A stretch of 64,000 bases of DNA from Sorangium sp025924095 (GTDB lineage Bacteria; Myxococcota_A; Polyangia; Polyangiales; Polyangiaceae): contig NZ_CP150356.1 in assembly GCF_051521505.1 (NCBI RefSeq), positions 8,246,001 through 8,310,000 of the forward strand. The letters run 5' to 3'. Under the pieces are notes generated by a model that saw only the letters and a list, made by a program, of their open reading frames with translations, was not told the origin of the DNA and ran no database searches. The first letter of the stretch is position 1. Every line of letters starts with the position of its first letter. Shown here piece after piece: positions 1 to 6,934 of the stretch. The translations under genes were made by a program, and so were the position numbers.

Positions 1-288
1 GACGACCGGCTCGCCCTCTGCGTCGATGTCCTGGCGCCTGAGGGCTATGGTGAGGTGATCGGGGGCGGGCAGCGCGAGGACGATCTCGCCACACTCGAGC
101 GGGCAATCGAGACGCATCAGCTGCCCCCCGAGGCGTTCAGCTGGTACCTGGATCTGCGCCGGTATGGCACCTTCCCGCATGCGGGCTTCGGGCTGGGTGT
201 CGAGCGGAGCGTCGCCTGGATCTGCGGCCTGCCCCACGTGCGCGAGACAATCCCGTTCCCGCGTATGCTGAATCGGCTCTCGCCTTAG
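1..288 (+). CDS. asnS: Asparaginyl-tRNA synthetase, C-terminal end (partial)
   Basis: The reading frame is open from base 1 and ends at a TAG, so only the last 95 residues of a class II aminoacyl-tRNA synthetase are present. The tail has the class II motif 3 pattern, FGLGVERSVAWICG, in which the Arg contacts ATP, followed by the typical AsnRS ending RETIPFPRMLNRLSP. Upstream, GEVIGGGQRE fits the motif 2-to-3 region of AsnRS and AspRS. The PFPR ending favours AsnRS over AspRS. The enzyme charges tRNA-Asn in the cytoplasm. The start and the anticodon-binding domain lie outside the window. Confidence 0.88.
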   Translation, partial: DDRLALCVDVLAPEGYGEVIGGGQREDDLATLERAIETHQLPPEAFSWYLDLRRYGTFPHAGFGLGVERSVAWICGLPHVRETIPFPRMLNRLSP

Positions 289-295
289 TGCCGCG

Positions 296-312
296 CGTCA
301 GAGCTCCTGACG
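296..312 (+). terminator. Small hairpin after asnS
   Basis: A perfect 6-bp inverted repeat (CGTCAG / CTGACG, 5-nt loop) begins 8 nt after the asnS stop. There is no T-tract, so it is at best a weak terminator or transcript-end stabiliser. Confidence 0.3.
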
Positions 313-937
313 GTATGTCTTGCCGCCGCTCTGCCGCGCCTCGCACCCCGCGCGGGGCTGCTCCTCGGGTCTCGGCCGCGCGCTCTGCCCCGAGGCCGCG
401 GATGCACAGCTGCCGCTGCGCAGCGGCCCGCGGCGCAGCAGCCGCCGCCTGCGCCGGCCGCACGTCGCGACGCCAGCGCGAGCTACCGGCGGGGCGGCCG
501 AGCGCTGGAGGACGCGCGCCACGGCGCGATGCGCCACGGCCTCGACGCGATGAGCCGACGCGCAGAGCAGAGCAGACGAGGCTAGCCGCTCGCGGGGGAA
601 GGAGCGAGGAGGAGAGGGAAGGAGCGGCAGGTAGGAGCGCGTCGTGCGAGGAGCGTGAGTAAGAGGTAACGCGACCGGCACCACCGGCACAACGAGAACG
701 AGAACGAGCGGCGGGCAGTGTGGTCAAGCCGTGCCCGCGACCAGCGTCGCCGCTGGGGATCCGTTTTTGCTCCGCTTGCAGGGCGACTCTGTCGTATCAA
801 GAAAGCATAGGGCGCAACCCGCGACCCACGCTCACTCGGCCGACCGACGGAGCCACCCCTGCTTGCAGATGAGGGAGCGCTCTACCGGCGAGCCGGACCC
901 TGCCCCGCCCCCCGGCCCAACTCGCGAGGACAAAGCT
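313..937. other. Gene-free interval between asnS and the amidotransferase-like gene
   Basis: About 625 bases with no convincing gene. All open frames here are Arg/Ala/Pro-rich shadows on both strands with no recognisable domain. Bases 580-720 are strongly purine-biased on the plus strand (runs of GGA, GAG and GAAC). No tRNA-like cloverleaf was seen. The promoter of the gene starting at 938 probably lies in the last 200 bases, but no clear -35/-10 pair stands out. Confidence 0.5.
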
Positions 938-1774
938 ATGGCTCGTCTCGTCGGCTTTATCGGTAACCGTCCGGATCTCGGCGCGCGTGCGATCGAGCTT
1001 GAAGACCGTGCCCTCACGGTCCGGCGAAGGGAGGGCGTGATCCCTGGCTGGGGCGTCGGCTTCTACCAGGGAGGAGAGATTCTCCTCAAGCGCCGGCCGA
1101 TCGACGATCGACCCGAGATCAGCCTGGTCGACATGACCAAGGATGTGCGCGCCGACATCCTCGTGGCGCATGTCCGGGCTGCGACGGTCGGCAGCCTGCG
1201 CACCGAGAACACGCACCCCTTCCGCTACCGGCAGTGGCTGTTCGCCCACACGGGCACGGTCGAAGGGTTCGCCCGACTGCGGAGCCAGCTGAGCGACTCG
1301 CTGCCGCAGTTTCTCCAGCGCGACGTCCGCGGCGAGACGGACAGCGAGATCCTCTTCCACCTGTTCCTGTCGTTCCTCCACGACAGCGGCCAGCTTGATC
1401 GGCCCAACGTGGACGCGGCGAGCGCGCGGGCGGCCCTCCGGTCCTCCGTATCGCTCGTCGATCGGCTCTGCGCGGAGGAAGGGGCCGGACCGAGCGCGAT
1501 GAACATCGTGGTCACGAACCCGGAGTACCTGCTCGCGGCCCACGGCGGCACGCCGATGGCGTACCGCATCTACCAGGGCAGCGACGACATGGAGCGGCTC
1601 CTGAGCGACGGCGGCCTCGGCCGGATGCGCATGCCCGACTACGCCGCGAGCCGGTTGACGCTCGTCGCGTCGGACTTCGACGACGACCAGGCCCCCGCGG
1701 GGTGGACCGACGTCGGCGAGCGTGCGATCGTGACGTTCACGCGCGCCGATGCTCCAGCGATCGAGCCGATCTGA
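938..1774 (+). CDS. Class II glutamine amidotransferase-like protein lacking the catalytic cysteine
   Basis: 278 residues; the ATG at 938 is preceded by GCGAGGA. The protein has the layout of the GATase_4/EgtC-type Ntn-hydrolase family: GWGVGFY, then VAHVRAATVG followed by NTHPF (the Arg that normally holds the glutamine carboxylate), then FAHTGTVEGF. Active members begin Met-Cys, and that Cys becomes the N-terminal nucleophile. Here the protein begins MARLVGF, and no other in-frame start supplies a Cys. The Asn of the FAHNG oxyanion motif is also changed, to Thr. The fold is probably kept and glutaminase activity lost. It runs in the same direction as a lipoprotein gene and another enzyme-like protein without its catalytic residues. 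Confidence 0.75.
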   Translation: MARLVGFIGNRPDLGARAIELEDRALTVRRREGVIPGWGVGFYQGGEILLKRRPIDDRPEISLVDMTKDVRADILVAHVRAATVGSLRTENTHPFRYRQWLFAHTGTVEGFARLRSQLSDSLPQFLQRDVRGETDSEILFHLFLSFLHDSGQLDRPNVDAASARAALRSSVSLVDRLCAEEGAGPSAMNIVVTNPEYLLAAHGGTPMAYRIYQGSDDMERLLSDGGLGRMRMPDYAASRLTLVASDFDDDQAPAGWTDVGERAIVTFTRADAPAIEPI

Positions 1775-1802
1775 CCGCCCCCATGGCCCGCAGGGGGCCG
1801 GG

Positions 1803-2501
1803 GTGCATGCATGGCCGGCCGGCGTCCCCGACGCCTCGCAAGCGCCGCCGGCGCTCCCTTCGCTGCTCATCGCCGTGCTCATCGCCTCATCCCTCCTGGG
1901 GTGCGAATTTGGAGGAACGGCCTCGTTTCCCACCGCTTCCGAGCTCCCCGACGAGCGTCGCCGCCCGGACGGCGTGGCGATCGATCCGACGAGCGCTCCG
2001 CCGCAACCCGCGAACCAGGCAGACGCCAGCGACAGCGTCGTGACCCTCCGGACGCCGCTCGGCGTCGGCCTGGCGCTGGACGTCGTGGCCGAGTTCTTCA
2101 AGCGGATCATCGCCGAGGACAGCGAGGCGCTGAGCGAGCTGCTGACGCGCGATGCCCTCGCGATCCACACCGGCTCCGGCGGATCAGGGCAGCCGCCGAG
2201 CGCCGGGCTCTGGTGGGAGCAGCGGTTCCGGCGGCTCGAGTACGGCAAGCTCGCCGGAGAGCCGGTCTACCGGGAATCGGAGCTCCAGATCTTCCGGGCG
2301 GAGGACGTGCTCGCGACGCCGCAACACCCAGCGATCCAGCCCGAGACGCTCGACGACCAGGACATCGTGATCCGCGTGCCGATCATGACGGCTCGGATCG
2401 CGGCGGATCGGCTGCTCGGCGACGAGCTCGTGGTCTGGCTGCGGCGAGACGGACCGAGATTCAAGATCTATCGGCTGCTCGAGGACTTCCAGCTACAGTA
2501 G
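1803..2501 (+). CDS. Putative lipoprotein with an NTF2-like C-terminal region
   Basis: A hydrophobic stretch followed by SSLLGC forms a lipobox, so the protein is probably lipidated and exported. After a Pro/Asp-rich spacer, the region from VVAEFFKRIIAED to the end alternates helix and strand and finishes FKIYRLLEDF, which resembles small NTF2/SnoaL-like folds; that assignment is inference. The start is uncertain. GTG 1803 has AGGGGG 5 nt upstream. ATG 1749, overlapping the previous gene by 26 nt, would give the signal peptide a basic n-region. No specific function is recognised. Confidence 0.6.
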   Translation: MHAWPAGVPDASQAPPALPSLLIAVLIASSLLGCEFGGTASFPTASELPDERRRPDGVAIDPTSAPPQPANQADASDSVVTLRTPLGVGLALDVVAEFFKRIIAEDSEALSELLTRDALAIHTGSGGSGQPPSAGLWWEQRFRRLEYGKLAGEPVYRESELQIFRAEDVLATPQHPAIQPETLDDQDIVIRVPIMTARIAADRLLGDELVVWLRRDGPRFKIYRLLEDFQLQ

Positions 2502-2542
2502 GCTTTGCGCTTGTGCCACATCTCCGACAAGATCAGGGCTCG

Positions 2543-3457
2543 ATGAGCCGCCTCAAGATCGCGTTCGTTGGCTCCGGGGGGGCGGCGCGAGGCCTGGCGC
2601 ACCTCGGCGTGCTGAAGGCCTGCGAGGAGCTCGGGATCCACCCAGAGATCTACGTGGGCGCGGGAGCTGGCGCGCTGGTCAGCGCGACGTACGGGCAGGA
2701 CATCCCGCTCGATGTGCTGCTCGACGCCTACCGCCTCCCGTGGAGACGACGTCACCGCGGACCTCGCCTCCACGTCTCGAGCTTCTTCGGACCGCCCGCG
2801 CTGCGCGATCTGCTCGACCCGGGGTACCTCTGCTCGGGGGTGTTCTCGATCGATCGGCTCGAGCGCTACGTGCGCCGGACGCTGCCGATCAACGATTTCC
2901 GGCAGCTGCCGCACGCGGTCTACGTGACGGCGGTCGACGTGGACAGCGCCAAGCGCGTCGTGTTCGGACCGGGCTACGACGAGGCCACGCCGATCAGCCA
3001 GGCGGTGGCCGCGAGCTGCTGCGTGCCCGGCCTGTTCCGGCCCTACCGCATCAACGGCCGCTATCACCTGAGCGGCGAGGTGATCCGGACGCTCTCCGCC
3101 GACGTGGCCGTGAACGCTGGCGCGAACATCGTGATCATCTCCAACATCTACCGTCCCGAGGAGCGCGACGAGTCGCAGCGCTCGATCGCGAGGAGCGGCG
3201 CGCCCGGCGTCGTCCGGCAGTCGCTCAGCATCCTCCTGGCCGAGAAGGAGCGCCGCGGCGTCGAGCTCCTCTCGAAGCTCTACCCGAGCGTCACCTTCCT
3301 CGACGTGGCGCCCGCGATCGGCCGATACAGCTACATGAACCGGTTCGCCGCGAAGCCGCTCGTCCTGCGCGGCTACCGCACGGCGCTCCGCGTGCTCGCC
3401 GCCGCGAAGGAGAAGGGCGTCTTCGATGCCCCCTCATCGAAGAGCGCGCTGAACTAG
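2543..3457 (+). CDS. Patatin-like protein with substituted catalytic dyad
   Basis: 304 residues. The opening LKIAFVGSGGAARGLAHLGV matches the patatin oxyanion loop and first helix. Patatins then carry a GxSxG nucleophile elbow (GTSAG) and a late Asp-Gly. Here the elbow reads GAGAG (codons ggc gcg gga gct ggc), so Ser is replaced by Gly. The later motif reads YHLSGEV, with Ser where the catalytic Asp is expected. The scaffold between them is otherwise patatin-like (VYVTAVDVDSAK, PISQAVAASCCVPGLFRPY). A lipid-binding or regulatory pseudoenzyme is more likely than an active lipase. The gene sits 41 nt after the lipoprotein gene. Confidence 0.75.
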   Translation: MSRLKIAFVGSGGAARGLAHLGVLKACEELGIHPEIYVGAGAGALVSATYGQDIPLDVLLDAYRLPWRRRHRGPRLHVSSFFGPPALRDLLDPGYLCSGVFSIDRLERYVRRTLPINDFRQLPHAVYVTAVDVDSAKRVVFGPGYDEATPISQAVAASCCVPGLFRPYRINGRYHLSGEVIRTLSADVAVNAGANIVIISNIYRPEERDESQRSIARSGAPGVVRQSLSILLAEKERRGVELLSKLYPSVTFLDVAPAIGRYSYMNRFAAKPLVLRGYRTALRVLAAAKEKGVFDAPSSKSALN

Positions 3458-3506
3458 CTCCGCCCCCTGCGTCGCTCGACGGCGCCACAGGGCAGCGGCC
3501 GAGCGG

Positions 3507-3992
3507 CTACATCCCCGCGACGATGCGGTACTCGTCCTGGTGCTCCACCAGCTCGAGGCGGTTGTCGTCCACCTTGCGGCGCCACTCTTCGCCCTTGCGA
3601 CCCGGGATGCGGTAGCTGGCGCTGAAGGTGTAGTCGACGAAGATGAGGTCATCCTCCCTGAGGACGCGCCGGTAGCGGATCTCGTAGCGGATGGCGCGCG
3701 CGTCCTGGAACTTGCCGTTGAGGTACTCGCCCAGGCCGGCATAATCGAGGTCGTCCGCCGCGTCGATGTTGCCGCCGTCCTCGTAGTACTTGGGCGAGGC
3801 GAGCTGGAGCAGCGCACCGACGTTCTTGCTCTCCACCGCGTTGCGGTACTTCTCGCAGAACGAGATGATCTTGCGGTTGTCGTCGTTGTCCTCGACGTCC
3901 GTGTTCGGGATGTAGTGGGTCGCGCAGCCGGCGAGGACGGTCGAAGCGACGACGAGGAACGAGGCGACAGCTTTTGTTTGGCGGCAGAGCAT
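3507..3992 (-). CDS. Small lipoprotein with NTF2-like region
   Basis: 161 residues from ATG 3992. The n-region is MLCRQTK, followed by a hydrophobic core and the lipobox VLAGC at about residue 22. The mature part starts with a helix (KIISFCEKYRNAVESKNVGALLQL), then an alternating strand region ending DEYRIVAGM. This matches the general pattern of NTF2/SnoaL-like domains, though the family is not certain. A longer in-frame TTG start exists at 4007. The gene is convergent with the patatin-like gene, with about 50 nt between them. Confidence 0.65.
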   Translation of the reverse strand: MLCRQTKAVASFLVVASTVLAGCATHYIPNTDVEDNDDNRKIISFCEKYRNAVESKNVGALLQLASPKYYEDGGNIDAADDLDYAGLGEYLNGKFQDARAIRYEIRYRRVLREDDLIFVDYTFSASYRIPGRKGEEWRRKVDDNRLELVEHQDEYRIVAGM

Positions 3993-4115
3993 ACGCGGGC
4001 AGGACAACGCTCAGTGGAAGTAGCTGATTCCAGCCGGGGACCTTGCCAGATCGAGGTGCAGATCGGCAAGCGAAGCGATCAAGACCACGGCGGATGACAC
4101 GGACGGGCGTACCCG

Positions 4116-6026
4116 CTACCCGTGCTCATCGAGCCAGCGGAGGAGGGCGAGATGACCGACCGGCCCCTCGTGGTCGACAGGGAGGTCGAGCTCAACCTGG
4201 CGCAGGCGCCCGGCGTCGCCGGGTGCCGCCTGGAGGAGGAGCGCGACGGCGCCACAGGCGAGCGCGCGGTGCTGCGCGCCGGTGAGGCCGAGCAGCTCGC
4301 GCGCGACCGGCCCCGCGTCGTCGGCCGCGACGACGACCATGCGATCGGCGTCGGAGGACGCGACGAGCTCTGCCGCGGCGCGGAGCGCCTCCAGCGCGCC
4401 ACCGAGCCCGGCGCCGACCGCGAAGCTCGGCCCGGTGAGCTGGTACGCGATGGCGCACTCACCCGCGATCGCGTTCGGCGACGTGGCGGGAAAGAGGCGC
4501 GGCTCGACAAAACGGGCGCCGCGCGCGCGACGGCGGGCGTCGTAGACGTCGTTTGTGTCGATCGTCGCGAGCGCATGACCCGCGACGATGCCGGCGCCCC
4601 GCAACGAGTCGGCGCCGACGACGTCGGCGAGGGCCGCCACCGCGGTCAACCCGAGACGGCAGAGCGCGTCGAGGCGCGCGAGGCGGTCGCGCGCGATGCC
4701 GGTCGCCTCGGCGAGGCGTCCGAGATCGAAGCCCGTCACGCGCGCCTCTGCGCGAAGGTACACCGGGCGAGCGCGCCGCGGCGTTCGACCGCTCGCGCAG
4801 GACGTGAGCAAGAGCGCGGCGTTGGCGCCGCCGAAGGCCGCCGAGAGCTTGAGCGCCGCAGCGAGCGGGCGCGGCTCGGCGCGCTCGAGCAGGAGGGCCG
4901 GAGCGTCGGGATCGAGCTCGCCTTCGGACGCCGCCGGCGGGGCGATGGACGCCGCGAGGGCAGCCGCGGCCGAGAGCGTCTCGAGCACGCCCGCGGCCCC
5001 GAGCGTGTGTCCGATCTGCGCCTTGAACGGGTGGACCACGGGCGGTGGGAGATGGGCGCCCGGCGGCTCGCCCGAGCCCTCCGCGGGGCAGGGCGTCGCG
5101 AGCAGCGCGGCGATCGCGCGCGACTCCATCGCGTCGTTGTAGGGCGTCGCCGTCGCGTGGGCGCTGACGAGGCCGACGCGCGAGGCAGGCCACCCGGCGT
5201 CGGCGAGCGCCGCAGCGCCGGCGCGCATGAGCCCCGAGCCCGTCCGATCCGGGGCGGTGATGTGCACCGCGTCCGTGGAGGCGCCGAAGCCGGCGACGCG
5301 AACCATCACCGGGGCGCCGCGGCGGCGATCCTCGCGGACGAGGGCGACGACGGCCGCGCCCTCGCCGAGCGCCATGCCGTCACGGCCGAGGCGGAAGGGC
5401 CGCGACCTGGACGCGGTCGTCGCGCGGAGCGCCTCGAAGCCGGCGGCGACGAAGGTGCTGAGGGCGTCGTAGCCGCCGGCGAGCACGAGATCGCAGGCGT
5501 CGCGATCGAGCCAGCGGAGGCCGAGGCCGATGGCCAGGGTGCTCGCCGCGCACGCGGCGAGCAGGTGCGTGCGCCGCGGGGTCCGCTCCAGCCCGAACGC
5601 GGCGAGCGCATCGTTGAACGGCGCGAAATAGGTCGCGCCCGCGGCCAGCACGGCGAGCGAGGCGGCGTCGGCCCCCTCGGCCCGGGCAGCGAAGAACCGC
5701 TCTGCGGTGAGCATGCCGCCGCTGGACGTGCCAAGGGCGATGCCGATGCGCTCGCCCCGCCAGCCCGGGCGCACGCCCTCCAGCGCCGAGAGCGTCTGCG
5801 AGAGCGCGGCTTTCAGGAGATCGGTGGCGCGATCGGTCCCCGGAGCGACGCCGAGCGCTGCGGGCGCCCGAGCGGCGAAGGGCCGCAGGAGACCGGCACG
5901 CACGAGCGCTTCGTCGCGCGCGATCGCGACAGGCGCGGGCTCGCCAGCGTCGGGGACGCGGTAGGCGAGAGGGCCGAGGCCGAGCGCGGAGACAGCGCCC
6001 GAAGCGATGACGCAGGCATCGCTCAT
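4116..6026 (-). CDS. Beta-ketoacyl-ACP synthase fused to a degenerate KS half (636 aa)
   Basis: Residues 1-410 form a complete KAS II-like ketosynthase. The nucleophile lies in ACAAS (about residue 159), the first His in SAHATATPYND and the second in KAQIGHTLGAAG. These are the three residues needed for decarboxylative Claisen condensation of acyl-ACP. Residues about 420-636 resemble another KS N-terminal half (AGECAIAYQLTGPSFAVGAGLGGALEAL), but the Cys position is lost. That is chain-length-factor-like and unusual as a fusion. The start overlaps the preceding stop (ATGA). It is the last gene of the ACP-KS-lipoprotein-KS operon. Confidence 0.85.
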   Translation of the reverse strand: MSDACVIASGAVSALGLGPLAYRVPDAGEPAPVAIARDEALVRAGLLRPFAARAPAALGVAPGTDRATDLLKAALSQTLSALEGVRPGWRGERIGIALGTSSGGMLTAERFFAARAEGADAASLAVLAAGATYFAPFNDALAAFGLERTPRRTHLLAACAASTLAIGLGLRWLDRDACDLVLAGGYDALSTFVAAGFEALRATTASRSRPFRLGRDGMALGEGAAVVALVREDRRRGAPVMVRVAGFGASTDAVHITAPDRTGSGLMRAGAAALADAGWPASRVGLVSAHATATPYNDAMESRAIAALLATPCPAEGSGEPPGAHLPPPVVHPFKAQIGHTLGAAGVLETLSAAAALAASIAPPAASEGELDPDAPALLLERAEPRPLAAALKLSAAFGGANAALLLTSCASGRTPRRARPVYLRAEARVTGFDLGRLAEATGIARDRLARLDALCRLGLTAVAALADVVGADSLRGAGIVAGHALATIDTNDVYDARRRARGARFVEPRLFPATSPNAIAGECAIAYQLTGPSFAVGAGLGGALEALRAAAELVASSDADRMVVVAADDAGPVARELLGLTGAQHRALACGAVALLLQAAPGDAGRLRQVELDLPVDHEGPVGHLALLRWLDEHG

Positions 6027-6934
6027 GAGTCGTCCCCCGGCCCGGTCGCATCGGGATCGACGAAGGCGCGCGGATCCGGCGCGCGGTCCCGCTCCTCGGC
6101 CTCGCAGAGCACCGTGACGAGCAGCCCGGTCGACGCCTGCGCGTAGCGGACGTGGCCGCAGCCCATGCCCTGGGCGATCACGATCTCCTCATCGAGCCGG
6201 CGCCGGCGCGCGCCCTCCGCCGACCACGTCGTGCGGCGCGCGCCGATCAAGCCGCGGTCGTTGATCCGCAGATCGATCACGGCGTCGCCGTCACGCAGGA
6301 CGAAGGCGGCCGTGCTCGCGGCGCGCTCGTACCAGAGCAGCGTCCCCGCTGCCGGGTGGAGCATCCACCAGCGCAGGAAATCTACCGGCAGGCCGCGGAG
6401 CGATGCCCGTGGCGTCGCTGCATCGCCGCGCTTCAGCAGATCGAGCGCGGGGACGGCGAAGCGGAAGCGGTCGCCGCGTGCCCATAAATCGAGCGCGGTG
6501 GTGCCGCCCGGCCCGAGGAGGATCATCCGGAGCGCGCCCTCCGGCTCGAGGACCGCGCTACCCGCCGCGCGGACGCTCCCGTCGAACGCTGGCGGTGCGA
6601 TCGCGATCGCGCCGCGGGCCTCGAGCACCTGGCCGGTGCGCGGCTCTCGCAGCGCCAGGCGGACGCGGAGCGTGCGCGGGCCGGCCCCCTCGACCTCGCG
6701 GCGGAGCTCTGCGAGGCGCGCTCGCCCCTCGCGCCACGCCGATCGATCCAGCCGCGCGGCGGACGTGCCCGGCGACGGGAGAGGCAGCATCCGCGCGAAC
6801 TCGGCGTCGAGCGGGCTGCCGCGCCGCGCGACATTGGCGGCGCAGGCGGGGGCGCACGCGAGCGAGAGCAGGAAGCACGCGGCGCGCACGAGGCGGCGCA
6901 CACGACGGCCGGGCGCAGGCAGCGATGTCGTCAC
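6023..6934 (-). CDS. Putative lipoprotein of the ketosynthase operon
   Basis: 303 residues from a GTG that overlaps the upstream ketosynthase stop (GTGA). Its own stop overlaps the next ATG, so it is translationally coupled on both sides. The N-terminus has several Arg, then a hydrophobic stretch ending in Cys-rich SLACAPACAA, consistent with a lipoprotein signal. The mature part is mostly predicted strand (LRVRLALREPRTG, FDGSVRAAGSAVLEPEGALRM, FRFAVPALDLL). It resembles LolA/LolB-type envelope lipid-binding folds, but I see no diagnostic motif. Its place between two ketosynthases suggests it handles or anchors the lipid product. Confidence 0.65.
   Translation of the reverse strand: MTTSLPAPGRRVRRLVRAACFLLSLACAPACAANVARRGSPLDAEFARMLPLPSPGTSAARLDRSAWREGRARLAELRREVEGAGPRTLRVRLALREPRTGQVLEARGAIAIAPPAFDGSVRAAGSAVLEPEGALRMILLGPGGTTALDLWARGDRFRFAVPALDLLKRGDAATPRASLRGLPVDFLRWWMLHPAAGTLLWYERAASTAAFVLRDGDAVIDLRINDRGLIGARRTTWSAEGARRRRLDEEIVIAQGMGCGHVRYAQASTGLLVTVLCEAEERDRAPDPRAFVDPDATGPGDDS

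Noticed and set aside
288..937. Several open frames of 60-200 residues after asnS
   Set aside because: Arg/Ala/Pro/Ser-rich on both strands, without ribosome-binding sites or domains.
4122..6146. 674-residue plus-strand open frame antisense to the ketosynthase
   Set aside because: Arg/Gly/Glu-biased composition with no domain; the opposite strand has a complete KS with all catalytic residues.
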